Shown: piece after piece, positions 1-5,357 of the stretch
How positions within the stretch are numbered: position 1 is the stretch's first letter
How the letters are laid out: every line of letters starts with the position of its first letter
NCBI GenBank assembly: GCA_036404255.1
Contig: DASWOP010000156.1
Location: 1-8,810, forward strand
Direction of reading: 5' to 3'
DNA from: JARLFX01 sp036404255
GTDB lineage: Bacteria > Acidobacteriota > Terriglobia > Terriglobales > Acidobacteriaceae
DNA: 8,810 nt
Notes under the pieces: model-generated
What the model was told of the DNA's origin: nothing
Seen by the model: the letters and a program-made list of their open reading frames with translations, nothing else
Databases searched by the model: none
Program-made: the position numbers and the translations under genes

Positions 1-7
1 TGAGCGA

Positions 8-23
8 CGGTGGCTTGCCACCG
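8..23. repeat. Short perfect inverted repeat (7-bp arms)
   Basis: CGGTGGC and GCCACCG flank a two-base TT centre. The element is bordered by TGAGCG on the left and CAGAATGA on the right. These resemble the inner and right-hand parts of the dispersed ATTCT...AGAATGAC repeat seen elsewhere in the window. No T-run follows on either strand, so it is not a convincing intrinsic terminator. Confidence 0.5.
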
Positions 24-50
24 CAGAATGAACGGGTGCCGTCCGCCCGC

Positions 51-76
51 GGGGGAACCAGTCCATAGGTTCCCCC
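51..76. repeat. Hairpin with 9-bp perfect stem
   Basis: GGGGGAACC (51-59) pairs with GGTTCCCCC (68-76) around an eight-base loop. It lies about 105 bases beyond the stop codon of the peptidase gene on the minus strand, so it could protect or end that transcript. However, no U-tract follows on either strand. It may equally belong to whatever lies left of the window. Confidence 0.5.
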
Positions 77-93
77 ACTGCGACATTTTCCTA

Positions 94-149
94 CACTTCT
101 GCCGCTCTCTTACAGATACAAGAATGACAGAAGTGCTGAAGGATGACAG
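94..149. repeat. Inverted repeat overlapping two direct ARGATGACAG-like repeats
   Basis: CACTTCTG (94-101) and CAGAAGTG (128-135) form 8-bp perfect arms around a 26-base centre. Overlapping the right arm are AGAATGACAG (121-130) and AGGATGACAG (140-149), a direct repeat with 19-base period. These decamers match the right half of the dispersed hairpin repeats at 1693-1700 and 8582-8589, so this may be a decayed cluster of that family. The element lies just downstream of the peptidase stop codon (183-185, minus strand). Confidence 0.4.
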
Positions 150-182
150 CTTGCCGGAGGAGATTTGACTTTTGATGGCACG

Positions 183-1397
183 TCATTCGCGGCAGAGATC
201 GAGGACTGTGAGAAGGATGCGGCGGAGGGCGAGCTCGCGGCCTTCGGGGCTGTACCATTCGCCGGTGGTGTGGACGCCGCCGCAGGTGCCGCCTGCGCCG
301 AGGGCGACGGCGGGGATGCTGAGGGCGAGGGGGATGTTGGCGTCGGTCGAGCCAAGACGCGGGGCGGTTTGGATGCTGAGGTGGCGGTCCACGGCGCGAA
401 TCGTATCGAGCAGAGGTGCACCTTCCGGGAGCGCGGCGCTGGGGCGGTCGCCGATGAGATCGATGGTGTAAGTGATGCGCGGGGGCTGCTGGCGGCTGGA
501 TGATTCCGAGGCGGATTGGTTGGCCGCGAGCACGGCATCTTCGACGGCGCGATGCAGGAAGACCTCTAAGCGCAGCAGCTCCGCAGGGTCTTGCGAGCGC
601 ATATCGACGTGGGCGATGGCGCGTTGCGGGATGGAGTTGATGGCTGTGCCTGAGGACATGGTGCCGATGTTGAGGGTGGTACGGGGCGTCTCCGGAAGGG
701 GGAGATCGCTGAGCGTAACCAAGGCGCGGCTGAGAATGACGGCGGGGTTGGGCGTGCCGGCATCGGACCAGGAGTGGCCACCGGGGCCGTTGATGGTGAT
801 GCGGAAGCGGCGGCTGCCAAGCGCGTGGGTGACGACAGTGTTCGTGCCGCTGCCATCCAGCGCCAGGGCTGCGACGATGGGCAGGGAAGAGCGGAAGATG
901 TGGCGCATGCCGCGCAGGTCGCCTTCGCCCTCTTCGCCTACGTTGCCGGCGAAGAGCAGGGTGCGGTTGAAGCCTTCAAAGCCAGTAGCGCGCAGTGCTG
1001 CAGCGATGCCAAGCAATGCGACAACACCGGCGGCGTTGTCGCAGATGCCGGGAGCGTAGATGCGCGACTCAACCTCGCGGGGGGTGCAGTCTGTGCCTGC
1101 GGGGAAGACGGTATCGATGTGGGCGGAGAGCAGGATGGCGGGCTGTTCGCTGGGGGGTGGTGCAAGTTGGGCGAGGACGTTGCCTTCGGTGTCGATATGG
1201 GGTTCGGAGAGGCCGATCTCGCGAAAGCGCTCCAAAAGCCACGCTGCGCGTTGCGATTCGCCGAACGGGGGTGCGGGGATGGTGGCCATATCCATCTGCC
1301 AGCGGCGCAGTTGACGCTCGTGCAGATGCAGCCACTGGAAGGCGGCATGGACACGAGGCTGCGTGGCGAGTTGCTGAATGCGATGGAAGGCGGACAT
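183..1397 (-). CDS. M20-family metallopeptidase (M20/M25/M40 group)
   Basis: This 404-residue protein is a cytosolic-type zinc hydrolase of the M20 family, whose members cleave peptides or N-acyl amino acids with a two-metal site. No signal peptide is visible. The metal ligands and catalytic residues can be read in order: SAHIDTVF (His93, Asp95), GICDNAAG (bridging Asp120), GNVGEEGEGD (general base Glu155, ligand Glu156), DGSGT (Asp181) and GGVHTTGEW (His376). GPGGHSW (His208) lies in the lid/dimerisation domain, as expected. Length is normal for the family and the gene looks intact. The ATG at 1397 is preceded by AAGGA (1401-1405) with a short three-base spacing. The substrate cannot be told from sequence: the layout recalls tripeptidase T and carboxypeptidase G2-like proteins, but acylases and deacetylases share the fold. 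truA lies upstream on the same strand across a 321-base gap, so co-transcription is possible but not evident. Confidence 0.93.
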   Translation of the reverse strand: MSAFHRIQQLATQPRVHAAFQWLHLHERQLRRWQMDMATIPAPPFGESQRAAWLLERFREIGLSEPHIDTEGNVLAQLAPPPSEQPAILLSAHIDTVFPAGTDCTPREVESRIYAPGICDNAAGVVALLGIAAALRATGFEGFNRTLLFAGNVGEEGEGDLRGMRHIFRSSLPIVAALALDGSGTNTVVTHALGSRRFRITINGPGGHSWSDAGTPNPAVILSRALVTLSDLPLPETPRTTLNIGTMSSGTAINSIPQRAIAHVDMRSQDPAELLRLEVFLHRAVEDAVLAANQSASESSSRQQPPRITYTIDLIGDRPSAALPEGAPLLDTIRAVDRHLSIQTAPRLGSTDANIPLALSIPAVALGAGGTCGGVHTTGEWYSPEGRELALRRILLTVLDLCRE

Positions 1398-1410
1398 ACG
1401 TCCTTAGAAT

Positions 1411-1446
1411 AGCGAGTCGGAGGGGCAGCGAGTCAGCAAGTCAGCG
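1411..1446. repeat. Octamer tandem repeat AGCGAGTC upstream of the peptidase gene
   Basis: AGCGAGTC occurs at 1411-1418 and 1427-1434, with the variant AGCAAGTC at 1435-1442 and AGCG continuing at 1443. The phase is eight bases, with one divergent unit (GGAGGGGC) at 1419-1426. It lies six bases upstream of the peptidase ribosome binding site on the minus strand, that is, in the probable 5' leader. Confidence 0.5.
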
Positions 1447-1513
1447 AAATACTGGGGAAATCGCCGTTTTGAGACGCTCAGGGCATGGGTGAAAGTGTTA
1501 GGCGAGGCGTTCC

Positions 1514-1597
1514 GGTACCCGTGTGGGCTTATGCGCGTTTCACGGGTCCAAGACGGTGTACATGACGGACTGCACGGGAGTCTACGGACACATGTGC
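1514..1597. other. Two adjacent hairpins in the truA-peptidase gap
   Basis: The 321-base stretch 1398-1718 has no gene I can defend. Inside it, GG(T)ACCCGTG (1514-1523) pairs with CACGGGTCC (1541-1549): nine pairs with one bulged T and a 17-base loop. Ten bases later GTACATG (1558-1564) pairs with CATGTGC (1591-1597, one G-T wobble). This encloses an inner GACT/AGTC stem (1568-1571, 1579-1582) with a seven-base loop. The pair could be a structured leader of the peptidase transcript or a small RNA on either strand. I do not recognise a known RNA family, and folding evidence alone is weak. Confidence 0.3.
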
Positions 1598-1664
1598 TGT
1601 TTGGAAGCAAAGCGTTCGTGCAGCGGAAGCTCTTTGGCGGTATGGGTGACGCTCGGACCTTCTG

Positions 1665-1700
1665 GATTCTTCGGCTTCGCTGCGCTTTGCTCAGAATGAC
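1665..1700. repeat. Dispersed hairpin repeat, copy A (ATTCT...AGAATGAC)
   Basis: ATTCT (1666-1670) and AGAAT (1693-1697) flank a GCTTCGCTGCGC-rich centre and are followed by GAC. Related copies lie at 8564-8589 and 8628-8652, with decayed ones at 8482-8500 and 8685-8707. This copy ends 18 bases past the truA stop codon on the minus strand, where it could form a hairpin at the end of the truA message. No T-run is present. Confidence 0.6.
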
Positions 1701-1718
1701 TCAGTTGAGAATGAGGAA

Positions 1719-2621
1719 TTAGAGGTATTCGACGTGGATGAGGAAGAGACCGTTGGCGGGAGCGGTGGCTCCGGCGGCGGAGCGATCCTGCGCGGCGAGG
1801 ATGCGGGGAATGTCTTCCGGGGTGGAGCGGCTACAGGCTGCATCGACGAAGCTGCCGACGAGGTTGCGCACCATGTGGTGCAGGAAGCCGCTGCCGCGTA
1901 CGCGATAGATGAGCAATGGTGGGAGGGAGTCTGGCGACTGCTGGGCGGGGAGAGCGTCGCTGGAGTGGCCGACGATCCATTCTGAGGTGAAGATGCGGCG
2001 GGTGTGACCGATGGGGGCGGCAGATTCGCGGGGGGTTGTATCGGTGTGCTTCTCGGGATCGACGGCGGTGAAGCTGGTGAAGTCGTGCTCGCCGAGGATG
2101 TATGCGGCGGATTGTTGCAGGGCGGCCATATCCAGCCGCCAAGGGCAATTCCACGTGTAGCGAGCCAGGGTGGGAGGGCAGATGGTCTCTTCCATCGACT
2201 CGGGGTTCTGGAAGCGGTTGAAGATGCGGTATTCGTAGGTTTTGGCAATGGCGTTGTAGCGCGCATGGAAACCGGCGGGGGCTACCTCCGCGCTGACGAC
2301 GCGGATTGTCGGGGGCAGAGCGCGGTTGAGGGCGCGGTGCAGGTTGGTGATGGGAATGGGCGACGGGGTGACGAAGGAGACGACCTGCGCGAGGGCGTGG
2401 ACGCCGGCATCGGTGCGTCCAGAGGCCTGGGGCAGGATCTCTTCGCCAAGGACGCGGTGCAGGGCCAGCGCTAGCTCGCCCTGGATGCTGGAACGCTCCG
2501 GCTGTACCTGCCAGCCGCAAAAATCGGTGCCGTCGTAGGAGAGGGTGAGTTTGATGGTTCGCGAGTTGGGGGTGGCAGGCATGCGCGAAAGGGCGGAGAT
2601 CACTGTCTCCCATTGAATCAT
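1719..2621 (-). CDS. truA: tRNA pseudouridine(38-40) synthase TruA
   Basis: TruA isomerises uridines 38-40 in the anticodon stem-loop of many tRNAs. The N-terminal strand LSYDGTDFCGWQ (27-38) leads to the catalytic motif GRTDAGVHA (68-76), in which Asp71 is the nucleophile. FHARYNAIAKTYEYR (118-132), GEHDFTSF (177-184), GSGFLHHMVRNLVG (243-256) and the closing APANGLFLIHVEY (287-299) are all family hallmarks. At 300 residues it is slightly longer than usual; two hydrophilic stretches (about 190-206 and 218-233) account for much of this. The start is uncertain. The ATG at 2621 has no clear ribosome binding site. An in-frame GTG at 2603 has GGGAG three bases upstream. An ATG at 2582 (Met14) gives the N-terminus closest to E. 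coli TruA but lacks a Shine-Dalgarno. The gene is divergent from the TolC-family gene. Confidence 0.95.
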   Translation of the reverse strand: MIQWETVISALSRMPATPNSRTIKLTLSYDGTDFCGWQVQPERSSIQGELALALHRVLGEEILPQASGRTDAGVHALAQVVSFVTPSPIPITNLHRALNRALPPTIRVVSAEVAPAGFHARYNAIAKTYEYRIFNRFQNPESMEETICPPTLARYTWNCPWRLDMAALQQSAAYILGEHDFTSFTAVDPEKHTDTTPRESAAPIGHTRRIFTSEWIVGHSSDALPAQQSPDSLPPLLIYRVRGSGFLHHMVRNLVGSFVDAACSRSTPEDIPRILAAQDRSAAGATAPANGLFLIHVEYL

Positions 2622-2656
2622 GCCGTATCAGGAGCGGGCGGGGAACCATCCTGTAT

Positions 2657-2688
2657 TTGCAATATGAGGCTGCGGGCTCAGTTATACT
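2657..2688 (+). promoter_or_regulatory. Possible sigma-70-type promoter for the TolC-family gene
   Basis: TATACT (2683-2688) is a good -10 match. TTGCAA (2657-2662) is the nearest -35-like hexamer, but its 20-base spacer is longer than ideal. Start of transcription would fall near 2695, giving a leader of about 155 bases before the GTG start at 2850. The same TATA core read on the other strand gives TATAAC, so it might also serve truA. This is a consensus-based guess. Confidence 0.3.
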
Positions 2689-2694
2689 TCTGTC

Positions 2695-2710
2695 TTGCGC
2701 TTGTTTGCGC
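2695..2710 (+). promoter_or_regulatory. Direct repeat TTGCGC with 10-base period
   Basis: TTGCGC occurs at 2695-2700 and again at 2705-2710, exactly one helical turn apart. It lies right where transcription from the proposed -10 at 2683-2688 would begin. This placement would suit a repressor site, but two hexamers are little evidence and the regulator is unknown. Confidence 0.2.
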
Positions 2711-2849
2711 TGTGCAGGTTGCCGCCGCTGTGAGAATTTCTTGCGTCCTCGGCCCCTGTGGCGACGTCTTATGCAGTAGCCCGCCATACTGAGTTGAAGT
2801 TCCACCGATCCGGCAATGCCGGAGTTATGCACGATCTGGAGAATGTAAC

Positions 2850-4994
2850 GTGAGAATTCTGGATTTAAAGGCTGCAGCCGCCACATCTTTGTTGATTTTG
2901 AGCTGTATGCAGACGACTGGTGCCTATGCGCAGGCCGCACAGACCCCGGCCCCCACCCCTACCGTGAACGCTCCCGCGCCTTCGGCCACAGCTACCGCGG
3001 TGGCACAGCCCGTCTCGGCCACGCCAATCCAGATTCCAGTGCCGAACTATAGCCAGCCGTTCTATCTGCGCGATACCGCAGTGGACTATACCAAGCCCAA
3101 GAACCCGTTTCCAAATCCGATCAAGCAGTACACGGTGACGGACTTCGATCTGCCGCGGCTGACCAACACGCCGCGCCTGGACCAGTTGGTACGCGACGGC
3201 AAGATCTACCTGAGCCTGGCGGATGCGGTCACACTGGCGCTGGAAAACAACTTTGACATCGCGATTGCACGCATCAACCTGGACATTGCAGACAGCGATA
3301 TTCTGCGGTCGCACGCGGGCTCGTCTCTGCGAGGCGTAAGCACTGGCCTGGTCACGGGCACGCTGGGCGGCACAACTTCTACCGTAACCGGTGGCGGTGG
3401 TCCTGGCGGCACGAGCACGGCTTCTGGCGGCTCTGCAACGGGCGCCAGCGGATTGGTGGAGAGCACCAATGGCGGCGGCCCTGTGCCGGAGAACTTTGAC
3501 CCCTACCTGACGGGGACACTGCAAACGGAGCGCGCTACGTTCCCCAGCGGATATTCTGCCAGCGGCAGCAGTTCCAGCAGCGGTACAACTGGCCGCTCGT
3601 TCAACAACCTGAACACCAGCACCTACAACTTCGGCTACTACCAGGGGTTCAAGACGGGCACGGCGCTTTCCACGACATTCAACAATACGCGCACGGCTTC
3701 CTCTTATTACGGAACCAGCTACAGCCCGGAGTTGAGCTCGACCTTTCGCGTACAGCTCCAGCAGCACCTGCTACAGGGCTGCTGCACATCGGTGAACGGG
3801 CGCTTCATCATCCAGGCGAAGAACGACCGCCAGATCACGGACTCGGCATTTCGCCAGCAGGTGATCTACACGGTAACGCAGGTGGAGGATATCTACTGGG
3901 GGCTGGTGAGCGCGTATGAAGATACGCAGGCCAAGCAGCGCGCCATTGAACAATCGCAGAAGCTGCTCTCCGATAATAAGAAGCAGTTGCAGATTGGCAC
4001 ACTGGCGCCGCTGGACGTGGTGAATTCAGAGAGCACGGTCGCCACAGACCAGCAGGCCCTGATCTCGTCGCAGACCAACCTGGAGTATCAGCAGCTCATC
4101 ATGAAGCAGGCCATCGCGCGCGATCTGAATGATCCGGTGTTGACGGCAGCTCCAGTGGTTCCGACGGACCGTGTGAGCACGGAGCGGCTGGCGGAAGAGG
4201 ATTTGACGGTAGACGCACTGGTGCAGCAGGCCTACGCGAACAATCCGCAGATCGAGCAGGCGACACTCAACATGAAGAATGATGAGATCACGGTGAAGGC
4301 CTTCAAAAACGGGCTACTGCCGACGGTGGATGTGTACGGCTTCTATGGCGCTGCTGCGGTGGGTGGAAAGCAGGGCAAGAATGCGTTGTGCTCCGACACC
4401 AGCGGCAACACGATTCTGTGCGCACCGAACACGTTGCCGACGACAAACTACGGCGGCACCTTCCAGAACCTCTTCAACAACTCTGCACCGGACAAGGGCA
4501 TTGGGTTGAGCATCAACATCCCGATCCGCAACCGCACGGCGCAGGCTGACCAGGCACGTTCGCAGATGGAGTACCGGCAGGCGCAGATGCGGCTGCAACA
4601 GCTCTACACGCAGCTTCGCATCCAGGTCATCAATCAGCAGTACGCTCTGACCAATGATCGCGCGCAGTTGCTGGCGGCCATCTCGGCGCGTGACTATAAC
4701 GCACAGAGCCTGGACGCGGAGAAGAAGAAGTACACCCTGGGCGCTTCCACTACGGCGAACGTGTTGCAGCAGTCACGCAATCTGGCGACGGCAGAGAATA
4801 ACCTGTTCTCAGCCGAGGCAGCGTATGCCAAGGATCGCGCTACCCTGCGGCAGTTGCTGGCAAGCACTCTGACCACGTACAACATTGCGATTCAGGATGC
4901 AGCGAACGGCACGGTAACGCAGGCTCCGGCTATTCCGGGTGTGATGCCAGTGCAGCCGGATAAACCGGTGCAGCCGATTTCTGTACAACAGTAA
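2850..4994 (+). CDS. TolC-family outer-membrane efflux channel protein
   Basis: This 714-residue protein belongs to the outer-membrane efflux (OEP/TolC) family. Members form trimeric channels spanning the outer membrane and periplasm for drug efflux or type I secretion. Residues 1-27 look like a signal peptide, with cleavage after AYA. An Ala/Pro/Thr-rich linker (28-60) follows. The first OEP repeat starts near ISLADAV-type sequence (LSLADAVTLALENNFD, 122-136). Its helical hairpin contains YWGLVSAYEDTQAKQRAIEQ and IGTLAPLDVVNSES (382-395). The second repeat (452-675) has the equivalent YTLGASTTANVLQQSRNLATAENNL (628-652). It is much longer than E. coli TolC (about 470 mature residues) because of the N-terminal extension, a Gly/Ser/Thr-rich stretch (164-211), a Ser-rich predicted loop (232-250) and a Pro-rich tail (690-714). 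The GTG start has GGAG eight bases upstream (2838-2841). No pump or adaptor gene is adjacent, so the partner is unknown. Confidence 0.9.
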   Translation: MRILDLKAAAATSLLILSCMQTTGAYAQAAQTPAPTPTVNAPAPSATATAVAQPVSATPIQIPVPNYSQPFYLRDTAVDYTKPKNPFPNPIKQYTVTDFDLPRLTNTPRLDQLVRDGKIYLSLADAVTLALENNFDIAIARINLDIADSDILRSHAGSSLRGVSTGLVTGTLGGTTSTVTGGGGPGGTSTASGGSATGASGLVESTNGGGPVPENFDPYLTGTLQTERATFPSGYSASGSSSSSGTTGRSFNNLNTSTYNFGYYQGFKTGTALSTTFNNTRTASSYYGTSYSPELSSTFRVQLQQHLLQGCCTSVNGRFIIQAKNDRQITDSAFRQQVIYTVTQVEDIYWGLVSAYEDTQAKQRAIEQSQKLLSDNKKQLQIGTLAPLDVVNSESTVATDQQALISSQTNLEYQQLIMKQAIARDLNDPVLTAAPVVPTDRVSTERLAEEDLTVDALVQQAYANNPQIEQATLNMKNDEITVKAFKNGLLPTVDVYGFYGAAAVGGKQGKNALCSDTSGNTILCAPNTLPTTNYGGTFQNLFNNSAPDKGIGLSINIPIRNRTAQADQARSQMEYRQAQMRLQQLYTQLRIQVINQQYALTNDRAQLLAAISARDYNAQSLDAEKKKYTLGASTTANVLQQSRNLATAENNLFSAEAAYAKDRATLRQLLASTLTTYNIAIQDAANGTVTQAPAIPGVMPVQPDKPVQPISVQQ

Positions 4995-5042
4995 GGACCG
5001 TGGCTGAGAAGTCTAACGGTGATGACAGCGATTTATAGGATG

Positions 5043-5088
5043 ACGGGGATGAAGACGCAAGAATAGTCTTCATCCCCGTTATTTTTTT
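5043..5088 (+). terminator. Rho-independent terminator of the TolC-family gene
   Basis: ACGGGGATGAAGAC (5043-5056) pairs perfectly with GTCTTCATCCCCGT (5066-5079), a 14-bp stem with a nine-base loop. Seven T residues (5082-5088) follow closely after the stem. It lies 48 bases past the stop codon. The reverse strand has no T-run after the stem, so it acts for plus-strand transcripts only and would not end aroA. Confidence 0.92.
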
Positions 5089-5144
5089 CCGTGCTGAGTT
5101 TGAGGGCTTCGAGCATTTTGATTGGGCTTTTTGCTGCAGGGGAT

Positions 5145-5184
5145 AGGAAAGGTAGCCTCCGGGGCTAAAGCCCCTTCCTTTCCT
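5145..5184. repeat. Compound inverted repeat (stem within stem)
   Basis: AGGAAAGG (5145-5152) pairs with CCTTTCCT (5177-5184) and encloses the palindrome GGGGCTAAAGCCCC (5161-5174). It sits between convergent genes, so it cannot be a promoter-proximal operator for either. Confidence 0.6.
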
Positions 5185-5236
5185 GTGGCTGCTTCCGTGG
5201 GGCTGAAGCCCCACTCCCCCCGGCTGAAGCCGGGGG
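5161..5236. repeat. Cluster of three GGCTRAAGCC-core palindromes
   Basis: Three palindromes share the core GGCT-RA-AGCC: GGGGCTAAAGCCCC (5161-5174, 6-bp arms), GTGGGGCTGAAGCCCCAC (5197-5214, 8-bp arms) and a C5GGCT/AGCCG5 element (5217-5236, 9-bp arms). The arms differ in length and outer sequence yet stay self-complementary. Such elements look like REP-type intergenic repeats. I recall similar motifs from Acidobacteria intergenic DNA, but cannot verify this here. Confidence 0.65.
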
Positions 5237-5245
5237 CTTAATCCC

Positions 5246-5310
5246 GCAATCTTGCTGACTCAAGCAAATCTTATTGACTCAAGCAAATCTTATTGACTCA
5301 AGCAAATCTT
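5246..5310. repeat. 19-bp tandem repeat (TGACTCAAGCAAATCTTAT)
   Basis: Full or nearly full units begin at 5256, 5275 and 5294, each 19 bases apart and almost identical. A partial unit (GCAATCTTGC, one base short) precedes them at 5246-5255. Each unit carries the near-palindrome TTGACTCAA (CTGACTCAA in the first). The array lies 47 bases downstream of the aroA stop codon and downstream of the TolC-gene terminator. Confidence 0.85.
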
Positions 5311-5357
5311 GGTCATTCAGTTTGTCAGCCGATGTTAGCACTTGAAGCAAAGATGCT

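Noticed and set aside
51..76. Intrinsic terminator for the peptidase gene
   Set aside because: The stem is good, but no T-run follows on the minus strand and it is over 100 bases past the stop codon.
774..1412. 212-codon plus-strand frame opposite the peptidase gene
   Set aside because: Antisense shadow with no domain; the opposite frame carries the full set of M20 metal ligands.
1404..1610. 68-codon minus-strand frame just upstream of the peptidase gene
   Set aside because: TTG start without a ribosome binding site, end encoded by octamer repeats, and no recognisable similarity. Its overlap with the peptidase ribosome binding site is noted as a finding, but I do not call it a gene.
2850..2930. 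Lipoprotein signal (LSC at residues 17-19) in the TolC-family protein
   Set aside because: Leu at -2 is a poor lipobox residue, and a good signal peptidase I site (AYA, before residue 28) follows a few residues later.
1831..2940. 369-codon minus-strand frame across truA and into the TolC-family gene
   Set aside because: Arg/Pro/His-rich, crosses the divergent promoter region and conflicts with two well-supported genes.
5246..5310. CRISPR-like array
   Set aside because: The repeats abut without spacers and have a 19-base period, so this is a plain tandem repeat.
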